Of a stretch of DNA of 55,124 bases, positions 18,095 to 29,068 are shown in pieces (position 1 is the first letter of the stretch; each line of letters begins with the position of its first letter). The notes below the pieces were generated by a model that was not told the origin of the DNA, ran no database searches, and saw only the letters and a program-made list of their open reading frames with translations. Origin of the DNA: Verrucomicrobiales bacterium (GTDB lineage: Bacteria > Verrucomicrobiota > Verrucomicrobiia > Verrucomicrobiales > DEV007). The position numbers were made by a program, and so were the translations under genes. The stretch is taken from the NCBI GenBank assembly GCA_024638765.1, contig JAHEJT010000016.1, positions 1-55,124 of the forward strand. Reading direction: 5' to 3'.

Positions 18095-18796
18095 ATGTCC
18101 AAGCACAGAAGCAAAAGATACCGGGAAGCGTCCAAGATCCTTGAGGAAGACAAAGCCTATTCGCTGGAAGAAGCGGTCGGCATCCTCAAGAAGTTTCCCG
18201 CGCCGAAATTCGATCAGACCGTTACGTTGTCGTTCCGCCTCGGGGTGGATGCAAAACAGTCGGACCAGATGGTCCGGGGCACCTGCCCCCTTCCTCATGG
18301 CAGCGGAAAAAATGTGCGTGTCCTCGTATTCGCACAAGGCGATGCCGCCAAAGCGGCCAAAGATGCGGGGGCCGAATTTGTCGGATTCGAAGACATGATC
18401 AAGAAGGTCAGCGACGGGTTCACCGACTTCGACGTGGCGGTGGCCACGCCGGAAGCGATGGCGCAGGTCCGTAAATTGGGGCGCTTCCTCGGGCCGCGTG
18501 GCCTTATGCCCAATCCTAAAACGGGGACCGTTACAGACGACACCGCGTCCGCGGTGACCGCGGTCAAGGCCGGGCGCGTGGATTTCAAACTGGACAAAAA
18601 CGGCAACGTCTCGGTTTCAGTCGGTAAAGTTTCCTTCGAGAATAAGGCGCTGGTGGAAAACGGCCTCGCCGTAATCGAGTCGGTGGTGCGGGCCAAGCCG
18701 GCTTCGTCCAAGGGGGTTTACATCCAGGGAGCCACCGTGGCCGCGACGATGTCCCCGGGCATCCGTCTCGATCCCTCCCCCTTCGCCAAGAACTAA
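18095..18796 (+). CDS. rplA: 50S ribosomal protein L1
   Basis: From the ATG at 18095 (MSKHRSKRYREASKILEEDK) the protein has 233 residues, the normal length for L1. Conserved segments include FDQTVTLSFRLGVDAKQSDQMVRGT, the domain II stretch RVLVFAQGDAAKAAKDAGAEFVG, and LGRFLGPRGLMPNPKTGTV. L1 forms the stalk near the E site and often represses its own operon by binding mRNA. A TTG at 18068 is in frame but adds nine unconserved residues. It precedes rplJ by 36 bases. Confidence 0.98.
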   Translation: MSKHRSKRYREASKILEEDKAYSLEEAVGILKKFPAPKFDQTVTLSFRLGVDAKQSDQMVRGTCPLPHGSGKNVRVLVFAQGDAAKAAKDAGAEFVGFEDMIKKVSDGFTDFDVAVATPEAMAQVRKLGRFLGPRGLMPNPKTGTVTDDTASAVTAVKAGRVDFKLDKNGNVSVSVGKVSFENKALVENGLAVIESVVRAKPASSKGVYIQGATVAATMSPGIRLDPSPFAKN

Positions 18797-18832
18797 ACGA
18801 CAGTCTTACCCAATTTTTCAGGAGTCGCTCAC

Positions 18833-19345
18833 ATGAAAGCGCAAAAACAATTTATCATTGATGATCTCCTTAAGAGGATCAACGAATCCCCGTTCATGCT
18901 GGTGGCGGAATACACCGGGCTCACGGTGGGTGACTTCAGCGAGTTGCGCAACCGCCTGAGAGAAACGGGTTCGGAGTGTCACGTCGTCAAGAATTCTTAC
19001 GTGAAACGTGCGGCGCGGGAGGCACAATTGCCCGAAGACCTCGGCGAAGCCTTGACGGGCCAGACCGCGGTGGTGACCGGACAGGAGGACATCTGTGCCG
19101 CCGCCAAGGTCCTCAAGACATTCGCTTCCGAATTTGAAAAACCGGCCGTCAAAATCGGCGTGCTCGACGGAAAACTGCTGACCGCCGAACAGGTCGGGGA
19201 ACTGGCGGCGCTTCCCTCTCGCGAAGTCCTTCTCGCCAAGTTGCTTGGGGTCCTCCAGGCGCCGGCTTCGAATCTGGCGCGATTGCTTAACGAGCCCGCG
19301 GGTTCGCTGGCACGCGTCTTGGGCGCCAAGCAAGCTGAGGGCTGA
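18833..19345 (+). CDS. rplJ: 50S ribosomal protein L10
   Basis: The protein has 170 residues. It shows the L10 pattern: a KxxIIDDLLKRI start, LVAEYTGLTVGDFSELRNRLRE, HVVKNSYVKRAA, and a C-terminal helix (LARVLGAKQAEG) that in the family binds L7/L12 dimers. A Shine-Dalgarno CAGGAG lies about eight bases before the ATG. The spacer to rplA is only 36 bases, too short for the classical L10 leader, so any L10 autoregulation would have to act elsewhere. The spacer to rplL is unusually long (221 bases). Confidence 0.97.
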   Translation: MKAQKQFIIDDLLKRINESPFMLVAEYTGLTVGDFSELRNRLRETGSECHVVKNSYVKRAAREAQLPEDLGEALTGQTAVVTGQEDICAAAKVLKTFASEFEKPAVKIGVLDGKLLTAEQVGELAALPSREVLLAKLLGVLQAPASNLARLLNEPAGSLARVLGAKQAEG

Positions 19346-19499
19346 CCGGAACCATTGACCCACCCGGTGCATCACCGATAGCCGCAACTGTAACTCCTTC
19401 CACACAACAGACAGAAATCGAATCAACCCCTTTAAACTGAGAGCAGGCTGAGCGCCAGTTTCGGCCCGCTTGAGCAAACAACAACAAAAGGTTCCTCGT

Positions 19500-19543
19500 C
19501 GGACCGGTGGCGTCCGGCCTTAAATGCTCCAACGCTTTGGAGC
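19500..19543 (+). other. Two stem-loops before rplL
   Basis: CGGAC/GTCCG (19500-19516, 7-base loop) and GCTCCAA/TTGGAGC (19526-19543, 4-base loop) follow each other in the rplJ-rplL spacer, ending 23 bases before the rplL start. They could affect ribosome access or mRNA processing and so the high L7/L12 output. The rest of the 221-base spacer (19346-19566) shows no gene. Confidence 0.4.
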
Positions 19544-19566
19544 GCGACGATACCGAGAACAAGAAA

Positions 19567-19956
19567 ATGGCAGACCTAGAAAAAATAGTAGACCAGCTCA
19601 GTGGTTTGACGGTCCTCGAAGTCGCGGACCTCGTCAAAGCCCTTGAAGATAAATGGGGCGTAAGTGCCGCCGCACCCGTGGCAGCAGCTGTCGCCGCGCC
19701 GGGAGCGGGCGGTGATGGAGGCGGAGCCGCCGCGGAAGAAAAGACCGAATTCGAAGTTGTCCTTACCGGCATCGGTGACAACAAGATTGCGGTTATTAAG
19801 GAAGTCCGCGGCTGCGTGGACGGCCTGGGACTTGCGGACGCCAAGAAACTCGTGGAAAGCGCGCCTGCGACCCTCAAGGAAGGGGTCAAGAAGGAAGAGG
19901 CTGACGAAATCAAAGCGAAGATGGAAGCAGCCGGCGCCAAAATCGAAATCAAGTAA
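19567..19956 (+). CDS. rplL: 50S ribosomal protein L7/L12
   Basis: From the ATG at 19567 ([22 protein letters not shown]) the protein has 129 residues. The N-terminal dimerisation domain is followed by an Ala/Gly-rich hinge ([20 protein letters not shown]) and a C-terminal domain ([24 protein letters not shown], then [15 protein letters not shown]), the factor-binding head of the ribosomal stalk. An in-frame GTG at 19507 lies inside a hairpin region and is rejected. The protein has one cysteine ([13 protein letters not shown]), not typical of L7/L12, where this position is usually a threonine or alanine. Confidence 0.97.
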   Translation: MADLEKIVDQLSGLTVLEVADLVKALEDKWGVSAAAPVAAAVAAPGAGGDGGGAAAEEKTEFEVVLTGIGDNKIAVIKEVRGCVDGLGLADAKKLVESAPATLKEGVKKEEADEIKAKMEAAGAKIEIK

Positions 19957-19976
19957 TTTACCTGCTTCTCTCCGGC

Positions 19977-20016
19977 AATCCCCGCGCCGCTCCCGCTCCA
20001 GGGCGCGGCGGGGGAT
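19977..20016 (+). other. GC-rich hairpin between rplL and rpoB
   Basis: ATCCCCGCGCC and GGCGCGGCGGGGGAT pair with one bulge around a 14-base loop. No T run follows, so it is more like an attenuator or RNase-processing stem than a terminator. In E. coli the rplL-rpoB spacer also contains a partial attenuator and an RNase III site. The remaining spacer to rpoB (20017-20237) shows no gene. Confidence 0.45.
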
Positions 20017-20237
20017 GCCTCCCCGGCAGAGATTCAGTCTCTCGATCGAAATTTCAAAATCGCTTTGCGAATCAGCCCACCAACCGAGCGCCCGGTTCCC
20101 TGTCCCTGGGAGCGCGGGCTCTCGTTGTCTTTTCCCGGAACCGAATCCTGAATTTTTCGCCCTCTCCGGCGTAGCCGCCCCCGACCCGACACCGTTCAGA
20201 CTCACCACCACGTATTAATCAACTAGAGCGCAGCATC

Positions 20238-23200
20238 ATGTCAGACAGACTCTACTTCGGCCAAATCAAGGAAGTGATCGAAACGCCCAATCTTATTGAG
20301 GTGCAGATCAAATCCTACGCGGAATTTCTCCAACAAGACATCCCGCCTTCGCAGCGGAAGGACACGGGGCTGCAGGCGGTCTTTCGCGAGGTATTTCCCA
20401 TCGAGAGTTACGATCAAAAATTCACCCTCGATTTCGTCAGTTACGATGTTGCCGATCCTAAGATTACCGCGCTGGAGGCTCAGCGTGACGGGGAAACTTA
20501 CAGCGCCCCTCTTTATGTTACTTTCCGGCTTAAGGACGAATCCGGCACCAAGGAAGAGAAGGTCTATATGGGTGAATTGCCGCTCATGACCGGCCGCGGC
20601 ACCTTCGCGATCAACGGCGCCGAGCGTGTTGTTGTCAGCCAACTGCACCGTTCTCCCGGGGTCTGCTTCGAGTCCAATGTCCACCTCAACGGCAAGCTGC
20701 TCCACGGGTTCCGGATTATCCCCGATCGAGGATCCTGGTTGGAAGTGCAGTTCGATACCAATGATCTGCTCTACGTCTATCTCGACCGCCGGCGCCGGCG
20801 CCGCAAGTTCCTGGCGACGACATTCCTGCGCGCTATCGGGTATAGCAGCGACGAGGAAATCATCAGACAGTTCCATGAGATCGAACAGCTGAAGCTCAGC
20901 GAGAAAATGTCCGAGGAGCTTCTCAGTTCCAAGGTCCTCTTCAATGACGTGCTCGACGGCGAAGTCGTCGTCGCAAAGGCTTACGAACCCCTGACCATCG
21001 GGGTGGTCCGTCAGCTCATCGCCTTGGGCAACAAGACTGTGCCGGTGGTCGACATCAGTGAAGACGACATTCTTATCAAATCACTGAAAAAAGATCCCGC
21101 CAGTAACGAAGAAGAAGCCCTCAAGGATATTTACCGCCGGCTTCGCCCCGGAGATCCGCCCACCGTGGCCAATGCCAAGGCTTTGCTGAAGCGCCTGTTT
21201 TTCGATCCGAAGAAATACGATCTCACCAGGGTCGGCCGTTATAAGATCAACCAGAAGCTCAGTCTCAACATCGACGACAATGAACGCGTTCTGGTGAAGG
21301 AAGACTTCCTGGCCGCCATCAAGTATCTCCTGCAGCTAAAGAAAGGTGAAGGCGTCCTCGATGACATCGACCACCTTGGCAGCCGGCGGGTGCGGGCTGT
21401 CGGTGAATTGCTCGCCAACCAGTGCCGCGTCGGACTTGCCCGCACCGAGCGCCTCGTAAAAGAGCGCATGACGCTGTTCGACGTCAATATCGAAGGGATG
21501 ACTCCCCAGAAATTGATCAACCCCAAGGCGCTCAGCGCGGTGGTGCGTGACTTTTTCGGCCGATCCCAGCTCAGCCAGTTCATGGATCAGACCAACCCTC
21601 TCTCCGAGCTGACCCACAAGCGCCGTCTTTCCGCGCTGGGGCCGGGTGGTTTGAACCGCGATCGCGCGGGATTCGAAGTGCGGGACGTGCACCCCTCCCA
21701 CTACGGGCGCATCTGCCCCATTGAAACCCCGGAGGGACCGAACATCGGGCTCATCAACTCGATGAGCAGCTATGCCCGCATCAACGAATTCGGATTCATC
21801 GAGACTCCCTACCGGCGGATTGACGGCGGTGTGGTCACCAGCAAGATCGAGTATCTGACCGCCGACCAGGAAGAAAAGTATCTTATCGCCCAGGCGAACA
21901 ACCCCATCGACGATAAGGGGAACTTCACGACCAAGCGGATCACGGTGCGATACCGTGGCGATTTCCTCGAAGTGGAACCCGGCAAGGCCAGTTACATGGA
22001 TGTTTCGCCCAAGCAGCTGGTGTCCGTGGCGGCGGGATTGATCCCTTTTCTCGAACATGACGACGCCAACCGTGCGCTCATGGGATCGAACATGCAACGC
22101 CAGGGCGTGCCCTTGCTGGTCTCCGAGGCCCCTCTCGTCGGAACCGGCATGGAAGGCAAAGTGGCGCGCGATTCGCGGGCCGTTGCGGTCTGTGTGGAAT
22201 CCGGCATCGTCGCGGCGGCGATTGCGGAAATGATCGTCGTAACCAAGGACGGCAAGCTACCTATCAGCGACGCCCAGTTTCTCTCCAATCCAGGCAAGCT
22301 TAAGACCAACGCCACCAAGGGCGTCTGGGTGTATCCCCTGCGCAAGTTCATGCGTTCCAATGCGGGCACCTGCATGAATCAGAAGCCGGTCGTGCTCGCC
22401 GGCCAAAAGGTGAAGAAGGGTCAGATTCTGGCTGACGGGCCCAATACCGAAAAGGGTGAGCTGGCCCTGGGACGCAATGTCCTCGTGGCTTTCATGCCGT
22501 GGAACGGGTACAATTTCGAGGACGCCATCACGATTTCCGAGCGGGTGGTGCGCGACGATGTGTATACCTCCATCCACATTGACGAATTTGAAATCGGCGC
22601 CCGCGACACCAAGCTGGGGCCGGAGGAAATCACGCGGGACATCCCCAACGTCGGTGAGGAAGCGCTGCACAACCTTGGTCCCGACGGCGTCATCCGCATC
22701 GGCGCCGAGGTGAAGCCGGGCGATATCCTCGTCGGGAAAATCACTCCCAAGAGCGAGACCGAGCTGGCGCCGGAAGAGCGTCTGCTGCGTGCGATCTTTG
22801 GTGAAAAAGCCGCGGACGTGAAAGACACCTCCCTGCGGGTGCCGTCCGGCTGCACGGGAATCGTCATGGACGTTCGTGTCTCATCGCGCAACGAGGTGAG
22901 CCGCGAAAAACTGGCCCCTGCGGAGATGAAGAAGCAGCTCAAGCAGATCAACGAAGAGCACAAGAAGAAAAAGGATGAGCTCACGGAACAACTCACCGAA
23001 AAGCTTTCCGACATCCTGCTGGGCGAAAAGATTCCCTTGGACGTGGTCAACGCGCAGACGGGGGAAATCATCATTCCCGCCAACCGCAAAATTACCAAGA
23101 CTCTGTTGCGCAAGCTGGCGGCGGTGCACGATCATATCGAAATCGATCCCAGCCCGATCCGGAACAAGATCCTCGAGATCGTCAGTGGGTTCGAGCAGAA

Positions 23201-24068
23201 GTTCGCGGACCTTGATAACGAGCGTGAACGCGCCCTGGACCGCATTGAAAGCGGTGACGAAGTGGATCCCGGCATCATCAAGCAGGTAAAAGTTTACGTC
23301 GCCAAGAAGCGCAAGCTCAGCGTCGGCGACAAAATGGCCGGACGGCATGGCAACAAGGGAGTCGTTGCCACGATCGTGCCTGAAGAAGACATGCCTTTCC
23401 TCGAAGATGGAACCGCGGTGGATATCTGTTTGAATCCGCTGGGTGTGCCCAGCCGCATGAACGTGGGCCAGGTTCTGGAAACCCACCTCGGAGTCGCCGC
23501 CAAAGCGCTCGGATTCAAGATCGCGACCCCGGTGTTTGACGGAATTTCGGAGTCCAAGATCATGGAATACCTCAAGGAAGCCAAGTCCCAGGAGGGGTTC
23601 GGCTGGATCGGACTCAACGGCAAGTCGACATTGTTCGACGGCCGCACCGGGGAGGCCTTCTTTCAGGACGTGGTGGTCGGATACATCTACATGCTCAAGC
23701 TCGGTCACCTCGTGGAAGACAAGATCCACGCGCGTGCCGTGGGACCGTATTCATTGGTCACGCAGCAGCCGTTGGGCGGAAAGGCCCAGTATGGGGGACA
23801 GCGCTTCGGAGAAATGGAGGTCTGGGCCCTCGAGGCTTACGGCGCCGCCTACACTCTCCAGGAGTTGCTCACCGTCAAGTCCGACGATGTCCAGGGACGC
23901 ACCCGGATTTACGAGGCCATCGTCAAGGGAGACAACAATCTCGAGGCCGGCACCCCTGAGTCCTTCAATGTATTGATTAAGGAGATGCAAAGCCTTGGTC
24001 TCAACGTTAAGGCCGGCTCCAAGGACGGCGACAGCGATGCTCTCGATATCGAGAGCCTGACTGCCTGA
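20238..24068 (+). CDS. rpoB: DNA-directed RNA polymerase subunit beta
   Basis: The protein has 1276 residues. Typical stretches include the N-terminal [24 protein letters not shown], the rifampicin-region motif [45 protein letters not shown], the fork and hybrid-binding region [46 protein letters not shown], and the C-terminal [27 protein letters not shown]. The [14 protein letters not shown] stretch shows the wild-type pattern at positions where rifampicin-resistance changes occur. It lies 281 bases downstream of rplL and 80 bases upstream of rpoC. Confidence 0.99.
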   Translation: MSDRLYFGQIKEVIETPNLIEVQIKSYAEFLQQDIPPSQRKDTGLQAVFREVFPIESYDQKFTLDFVSYDVADPKITALEAQRDGETYSAPLYVTFRLKDESGTKEEKVYMGELPLMTGRGTFAINGAERVVVSQLHRSPGVCFESNVHLNGKLLHGFRIIPDRGSWLEVQFDTNDLLYVYLDRRRRRRKFLATTFLRAIGYSSDEEIIRQFHEIEQLKLSEKMSEELLSSKVLFNDVLDGEVVVAKAYEPLTIGVVRQLIALGNKTVPVVDISEDDILIKSLKKDPASNEEEALKDIYRRLRPGDPPTVANAKALLKRLFFDPKKYDLTRVGRYKINQKLSLNIDDNERVLVKEDFLAAIKYLLQLKKGEGVLDDIDHLGSRRVRAVGELLANQCRVGLARTERLVKERMTLFDVNIEGMTPQKLINPKALSAVVRDFFGRSQLSQFMDQTNPLSELTHKRRLSALGPGGLNRDRAGFEVRDVHPSHYGRICPIETPEGPNIGLINSMSSYARINEFGFIETPYRRIDGGVVTSKIEYLTADQEEKYLIAQANNPIDDKGNFTTKRITVRYRGDFLEVEPGKASYMDVSPKQLVSVAAGLIPFLEHDDANRALMGSNMQRQGVPLLVSEAPLVGTGMEGKVARDSRAVAVCVESGIVAAAIAEMIVVTKDGKLPISDAQFLSNPGKLKTNATKGVWVYPLRKFMRSNAGTCMNQKPVVLAGQKVKKGQILADGPNTEKGELALGRNVLVAFMPWNGYNFEDAITISERVVRDDVYTSIHIDEFEIGARDTKLGPEEITRDIPNVGEEALHNLGPDGVIRIGAEVKPGDILVGKITPKSETELAPEERLLRAIFGEKAADVKDTSLRVPSGCTGIVMDVRVSSRNEVSREKLAPAEMKKQLKQINEEHKKKKDELTEQLTEKLSDILLGEKIPLDVVNAQTGEIIIPANRKITKTLLRKLAAVHDHIEIDPSPIRNKILEIVSGFEQKFADLDNERERALDRIESGDEVDPGIIKQVKVYVAKKRKLSVGDKMAGRHGNKGVVATIVPEEDMPFLEDGTAVDICLNPLGVPSRMNVGQVLETHLGVAAKALGFKIATPVFDGISESKIMEYLKEAKSQEGFGWIGLNGKSTLFDGRTGEAFFQDVVVGYIYMLKLGHLVEDKIHARAVGPYSLVTQQPLGGKAQYGGQRFGEMEVWALEAYGAAYTLQELLTVKSDDVQGRTRIYEAIVKGDNNLEAGTPESFNVLIKEMQSLGLNVKAGSKDGDSDALDIESLTA

Positions 24069-24148
24069 CCACGGCCCAACCGGATTTTCTACAGCAAAAA
24101 GAATCGAATCGTCCGCCAACTCAACTACCCCTTAAGCCACACAACATT

Positions 24149-27100
24149 ATGAGTGTCGAAAGCAGCATCGGAGAGATCTTCGGGAGCGAACAACGCCAGA
24201 CCACCTTTGATCAGGTCGCCATCACGGTGGCTTCACCGGAAAACATCCGCTCCTGGAGCAAGGGAGAGGTCAAGAACCCCGAAACTATCAATTACCGGAC
24301 ATTCAAACCGGAAAAAGGCGGGCTGTTCTGCGAACGCATCTTCGGCCCCACCAAGGACTGGGAATGCGCCTGCGGAAAATACAAGCGTATCAAACACAAG
24401 GGAGTGATTTGCGATCGTTGCGGCGTGGAGGTGACGCTCTCACGAGTCCGGCGCGAGCGCATGGGCCACATTGAGCTGGCCGTCCCCGTCTCTCACATCT
24501 GGTTTTACAAGTGCATGCCCTCGCGCATCGGCTTGATGCTCGACATGAGCGCGCGTCACCTCGAGCGCGTAATTTATTACGAAGATTACATCGTAACGGA
24601 CCCGGGAAGCACCCCGCTTGATCACGGGCAACTGCTTACCGAACTCGAAAATCGGGAGGCCGAGGAGCAATACGGCGACAACTCTTTTAAAGCGGGCATG
24701 GGCGCGGAAGCGGTCAAGGATCTGCTTTCCCAGATCGATCTCAAGGCGCTGGTCGTTGAGCTGGAAGAAGCCATGACCAAAACACGCTCCAAGCAGGTGC
24801 GCAAGAAACTAGCCAAACGTCTCAAGTTGGCGCAGGGCTTCGAGAGTTCTCGTACTCGTCCCGAGTGGATGATACTCGAAGTGCTTCCCGTGATTCCCCC
24901 GGATCTGCGTCCCCTGGTCCCCCTGGAAGGAGGACGGTTCGCCACCTCCGACCTCAACGATCTCTACCGGCGCGTCATCAACCGGAACAATCGCCTTCGC
25001 AACTTGCTCCAATTGAAAACTCCGGACGTTATCATCCGGAATGAAAAACGAATGCTTCAAGAGGCTGTCGATGCGCTTTTTGATAACGGCCGCCATGGCC
25101 GCGCCGTGACCGGCGCCGGAAATCGCGCCCTCAAATCCCTCAGCGACATGCTCAAAGGTAAGAGTGGGCGCTTCCGTCAGAATCTCCTGGGCAAGCGTGT
25201 GGATTACTCCGGCCGCTCCGTCATTGTGATCGGACCCGAGCTCAAACTCCACCAGTGCGGCTTGCCCAAGAAGATGGCGCTGGTATTGTTCGAGCCGTTC
25301 ATCATCAGGCGGCTCAAAGAACTCGGCTATGTGCACACCGTGCGCAGCGCCAAGAAGATGATCGAGCGTAAGACGCCCGAAGTCTGGGATATCCTCGAAG
25401 AAGTTACGATCGGCCATCCGGTGATGCTCAACCGCGCGCCGACGCTGCACCGTCTTTCAATCCAGGCCTTCGAGCCGGTGCTGATTGAAGGATCGGCCAT
25501 TCGGGTCCATCCACTGGTGTGCACCGCTTATAACGCCGACTTCGATGGCGACCAGATGGCGGTCCATGTCCCGCTCTCGGTGGAGGCACAACTGGAAACG
25601 CGCATGCTCATGTTGGCGCCCAATAACATTTTCTCTCCGTCCAGCGGGCGCCCCGTGACCACTCCCTCTCAGGACATTACACTGGGCTGTTATTTTCTTA
25701 CGCACAGCCGCCATCTGCCCTTGCGCCAGCGGGATCAGGACACACATCTCCCTCTCTTCGCAGACACCACCGAGGTGGAATTCGCGATCGCAAACCGGTC
25801 CGTGCACATCCACGAAGTTATTCGCCTGCGCAACCCGGATTACGGTAAAGACACCATTTACGGGGACAAAGAGCGCAAGGTGATTGAAACCACCCCGGGC
25901 AGAGTTCGCTTCAACGAGATCTGGCCCGAGGGACTCGGCTTCATCAACGAAAGCTGCGGCAAGAAAGTTCTCAGCGATATTATCTGGCGTTGTTATCAAT
26001 TCTCCGGGCAGGACACCACCGTGGAAACGCTGGACCGCCTCAAGGCGCTCGGGTTCAGAGAATCCACCCGCTCCGGTATTTCCATCGGGATCACCGACAT
26101 GGTCATCCCCGATGAAAAGAAAGTGGAGCTGGAAAGCGCTTACAAAGAGCTTCAGACCGTCGACAAACAATACCGGCAGGGTATTATTACGGATGGCGAA
26201 CGCTACAACAAGGTCATCGACGTCTGGACACACGCCAGTGACATGATTCAGGGCGCCTTGTTCCGCACCCTCGAACACAACGGCGGTAAAGAGGAAGTAA
26301 ACCCTCTGTTCCTGATGGTCGATTCAGGAGCTCGCGGTAACCGGCAGCAAATCAAACAGCTCTCCGGAATGCGCGGGCTCATGGCTAAGCCGTCCGGAGA
26401 AATCATTGAGCGGCCGATCACGTCGAATTTCCGTGAAGGTCTCTCGGTGCTTGAATACTTCATTTCCACGCACGGCGCCCGCAAGGGTCTCGCCGACACC
26501 GCGCTCAAGACCGCGGACTCCGGATACTTGACCCGGAAACTCGTCGACGTGGCGCAGGACGTGATCATCACGGAAGAGGACTGCGGCACCGTGAACGGCA
26601 TTCTCGTGAAGTCGATTTATGAAGGAGACGAAGAGGTCGTCGATCTCAAGCAACGGGTTTACGGCCGGGTCAGTTGCGAAAAAATCATTGACCCCATCGA
26701 CAAGAAAGTAGCCGTCAAGGTGAACCAGCTGATCAGCGACGAAACCGCGGACAAACTGCAGCGTATCGGCGTTGAGCAAATGAAAATCCGGTCTGTCTTG
26801 ACCTGCGAATCACCGCGCGGTTGTTGTAAGAAGTGTTACGGGATGAATCTCGCCACGGGCGAGTCCTGTAAGATCGGTGAAGCCGTCGGTATTATCGCGG
26901 CCCAAAGCATCGGCGAACCGGGCACCCAGCTTACGATGCGGACCTTCCATATCGGCGGCAGTGCCAGCACCGCCTTCAAGCAGCCGATCATCAAGACCAA
27001 GAGTGCGGGGACTCTCCGGTATAACGACCTGCGCACCGTGCAGGCCGTTGACGGCAACTGGATCGTGCTCAACAAGAACGGCAGCGTCAGCGTGCACGAC

Positions 27101-28291
27101 AAAAGCGGCTTGGAGCTGGAATCTTACAAGGTCGTCATCGGCTCGGTCATCCAGAAAACCGACGACAGCGAGGTTAAGAAGGCCGAGACAATCGTGACCT
27201 GGGACCCTTATAATATTCCGATCATTTCCGAAAAAGGCGGGGTCGTCGAATTCCGCGACATGATCCCGGGCATTACCGTGGCCAAGGGAGTCGATGAAGC
27301 ATCAGGGATCCAGGGACAGGTCGTCATCGAGCACAAAGAGGATCTCCATCCGCAAATCGTCATCAAAGATCCCGGTTCGAAAGAGATCCTCGCCAGCTAT
27401 TCCATTCCTGCGGGCGCGCACCTTAGCGTGAACGAAAAGGAAAAAATCACGGCCGGGGTGCTCCTCGCCAAGACGCCGCGAAAAGTCGCCAAAACCAAGG
27501 ACATTACCGGTGGCCTTCCGCGTGTCGCCGAGCTTTTCGAAGCCCGCAAACCCAAGGATTCCGCTGAGATCGCGAAGATCGACGGCATCGTGGATATCCG
27601 CGGCAATGTCCGCGGGAAACGCAAGCTCATCGTCACAGATGCGGATACCGGGGAAGAAGAGGAACATCTCATTCCCTTGAGCAAACACATCATCGTCATA
27701 AAAGGCGATTTCGTGCGCAAGGGTTCACAGCTCACGGAAGGTCCCGTGGTGCCCCATGAGATCCTCGAAATCTGCGGTCCACACGAACTCCAGGAACACC
27801 TCGTCAACGAGGTCCAGGAGGTGTATCGCCTCCAGGGGGTGGAAATTAATGACAAGCACATCGAAATCATCGCCCGCCAGATGATGCGCAAAGTTAAAAT
27901 CACTGATCCCGGGGATACCCATTTCCTCTGGGGCGACCAAGTGGAGCGCACAAACTTCGAAGACGTGAACAAGGAAATGGTGGAGCAAGGCGGTAAGCCG
28001 GCCGAAGGCGAGCCCGTGTTGCTCGGCATCACCAAGGCCTCCCTGGAAACCGATAGCTTCATTTCTGCGGCGTCCTTCCAGGATACCACGCGGGTGCTCA
28101 CGGATGCCGCCACCCTTGGCAAAGTGGACTATCTGCGCGGGTTTAAGGAAAACGTCATCATGGGACACCTCATTCCCGCAGGCTCCGGATTCCACAATGC
28201 CCGCGGTCTCAGGATCATGGAAACTGCGGAACCCGAGGAACTGCTCGAGACCGAAGAAGCCGGCGCCGAAGGAGCGCTGGAGAAGGTTTAA
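24149..28291 (+). CDS. rpoC: DNA-directed RNA polymerase subunit beta'
   Basis: The protein has 1380 residues. It carries the N-terminal zinc ribbon ([24 protein letters not shown]), the lid/rudder region, the catalytic loop [12 protein letters not shown] that binds the active-site magnesium, the bridge-helix/trigger-loop region ([25 protein letters not shown]), and the second zinc site with [13 protein letters not shown]. The C-terminal ends in an acidic tail ([20 protein letters not shown]). It is the last gene of the superoperon; a strong intrinsic terminator starts three bases after the stop codon. Confidence 0.99.
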   Translation: MSVESSIGEIFGSEQRQTTFDQVAITVASPENIRSWSKGEVKNPETINYRTFKPEKGGLFCERIFGPTKDWECACGKYKRIKHKGVICDRCGVEVTLSRVRRERMGHIELAVPVSHIWFYKCMPSRIGLMLDMSARHLERVIYYEDYIVTDPGSTPLDHGQLLTELENREAEEQYGDNSFKAGMGAEAVKDLLSQIDLKALVVELEEAMTKTRSKQVRKKLAKRLKLAQGFESSRTRPEWMILEVLPVIPPDLRPLVPLEGGRFATSDLNDLYRRVINRNNRLRNLLQLKTPDVIIRNEKRMLQEAVDALFDNGRHGRAVTGAGNRALKSLSDMLKGKSGRFRQNLLGKRVDYSGRSVIVIGPELKLHQCGLPKKMALVLFEPFIIRRLKELGYVHTVRSAKKMIERKTPEVWDILEEVTIGHPVMLNRAPTLHRLSIQAFEPVLIEGSAIRVHPLVCTAYNADFDGDQMAVHVPLSVEAQLETRMLMLAPNNIFSPSSGRPVTTPSQDITLGCYFLTHSRHLPLRQRDQDTHLPLFADTTEVEFAIANRSVHIHEVIRLRNPDYGKDTIYGDKERKVIETTPGRVRFNEIWPEGLGFINESCGKKVLSDIIWRCYQFSGQDTTVETLDRLKALGFRESTRSGISIGITDMVIPDEKKVELESAYKELQTVDKQYRQGIITDGERYNKVIDVWTHASDMIQGALFRTLEHNGGKEEVNPLFLMVDSGARGNRQQIKQLSGMRGLMAKPSGEIIERPITSNFREGLSVLEYFISTHGARKGLADTALKTADSGYLTRKLVDVAQDVIITEEDCGTVNGILVKSIYEGDEEVVDLKQRVYGRVSCEKIIDPIDKKVAVKVNQLISDETADKLQRIGVEQMKIRSVLTCESPRGCCKKCYGMNLATGESCKIGEAVGIIAAQSIGEPGTQLTMRTFHIGGSASTAFKQPIIKTKSAGTLRYNDLRTVQAVDGNWIVLNKNGSVSVHDKSGLELESYKVVIGSVIQKTDDSEVKKAETIVTWDPYNIPIISEKGGVVEFRDMIPGITVAKGVDEASGIQGQVVIEHKEDLHPQIVIKDPGSKEILASYSIPAGAHLSVNEKEKITAGVLLAKTPRKVAKTKDITGGLPRVAELFEARKPKDSAEIAKIDGIVDIRGNVRGKRKLIVTDADTGEEEEHLIPLSKHIIVIKGDFVRKGSQLTEGPVVPHEILEICGPHELQEHLVNEVQEVYRLQGVEINDKHIEIIARQMMRKVKITDPGDTHFLWGDQVERTNFEDVNKEMVEQGGKPAEGEPVLLGITKASLETDSFISAASFQDTTRVLTDAATLGKVDYLRGFKENVIMGHLIPAGSGFHNARGLRIMETAEPEELLETEEAGAEGALEKV

Positions 28292-28293
28292 AG

Positions 28294-28320
28294 AAAGGCC
28301 CGCCTCGGCGGGCCTTTTTT
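28294..28320 (+). terminator. Intrinsic terminator after rpoC
   Basis: An 11-bp stem AAAGGCCCGCC/GGCGGGCCTTT with a loop of two to four bases is followed by a T run (TTTTTT). It starts right behind the rpoC stop codon and is a textbook rho-independent terminator. Confidence 0.93.
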
Positions 28321-28396
28321 ATGTCGGTTATCGCTTATTAGTTATTAGGCTTGGTATCCGCGCGCTGAGAACACCCCACCGCGTCCCTCCTCATGA

Positions 28397-28413
28397 CTGA
28401 TAACTGATAACTG
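28397..28413. repeat. Inverted copy of the 17-mer tract
   Basis: CTGATAACTGATAACTG is the exact reverse complement of 664-680. It is followed by GGTAACTGGAGCGCAGCGATCA, directly in front of the cobalamin adenosyltransferase start. Confidence 0.7.
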
Positions 28414-28434
28414 GTAACTGGAGCGCAGCGATCA

Positions 28435-28965
28435 ATGTCCATCACCACCAGGCGCGGCGATGACGGCACCACGGACCTGATGTTCGGGCGGCGGGTTTCC
28501 AAAAGCGATCCCCGGGTGGTGGCCTGCGGCGCAGTCGATGAACTCAACGCAGTGATGGGTGTCGCCCGGCGCTCCGATTGTGATTCCGCGGTTCAAGAAG
28601 AACTGAAGAAAATCCAGGAGCAGTTGATTCTCCTTATGGGAGAACTCGCCACCGCGGAAGAAGACCGGGAGCGCTATTTCAAAGAAGGGTTTAAACCGCT
28701 CACGAGTGAGAGCGTGGACGCGCTCGACGCCCTCATCATCCGCCTGGAAAAAGAAGAGCGTGTGGGCTCCGACGGATGGGCCACGCCGGGCGCGCGCGGC
28801 GCTATCTGTGCAGCCCAGCTCGATGTCTGCCGCACCGTGTGTCGCCGCGCCGAGCGAGCCGCCGTGGACTTGCTGGAGAAAGACATGCTGGCCAACCACG
28901 AGGCTCTGCGCTATTTGAACCGGCTCTCGGACGCTTTCTGGCTGCTGGCGCGGGTCGCGGAGTGA
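28435..28965 (+). CDS. Cob(I)alamin adenosyltransferase, PduO/MMAB type
   Basis: This 176-residue protein matches the PduO-type ATP:cob(I)alamin adenosyltransferases, which make adenosylcobalamin. Family motifs are ITTRRGDDGTTDLMFGRRVSK at the N-terminus (the ATP loop), VDELNAVMGVARR, the substrate-contacting CRTVCRRAERAAV, and RYLNRLSDAFWLLAR. The normal family motif GDxGxT is present as GDDGTT. No B12-dependent enzyme or B12 biosynthesis gene lies nearby, so the cofactor user is unknown. It is a separate unit after the rpoC terminator. Confidence 0.92.
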   Translation: MSITTRRGDDGTTDLMFGRRVSKSDPRVVACGAVDELNAVMGVARRSDCDSAVQEELKKIQEQLILLMGELATAEEDRERYFKEGFKPLTSESVDALDALIIRLEKEERVGSDGWATPGARGAICAAQLDVCRTVCRRAERAAVDLLEKDMLANHEALRYLNRLSDAFWLLARVAE

Positions 28966-29068
28966 GCGGCACATCACGCGACCCTTATTCCCTGGGGCCC
29001 GTCCCGCAGATTTGCGCTGAATAGGACTTGGAAGCCCGTGGTCTCCGGGTGCAGAATAATTCCCTACT

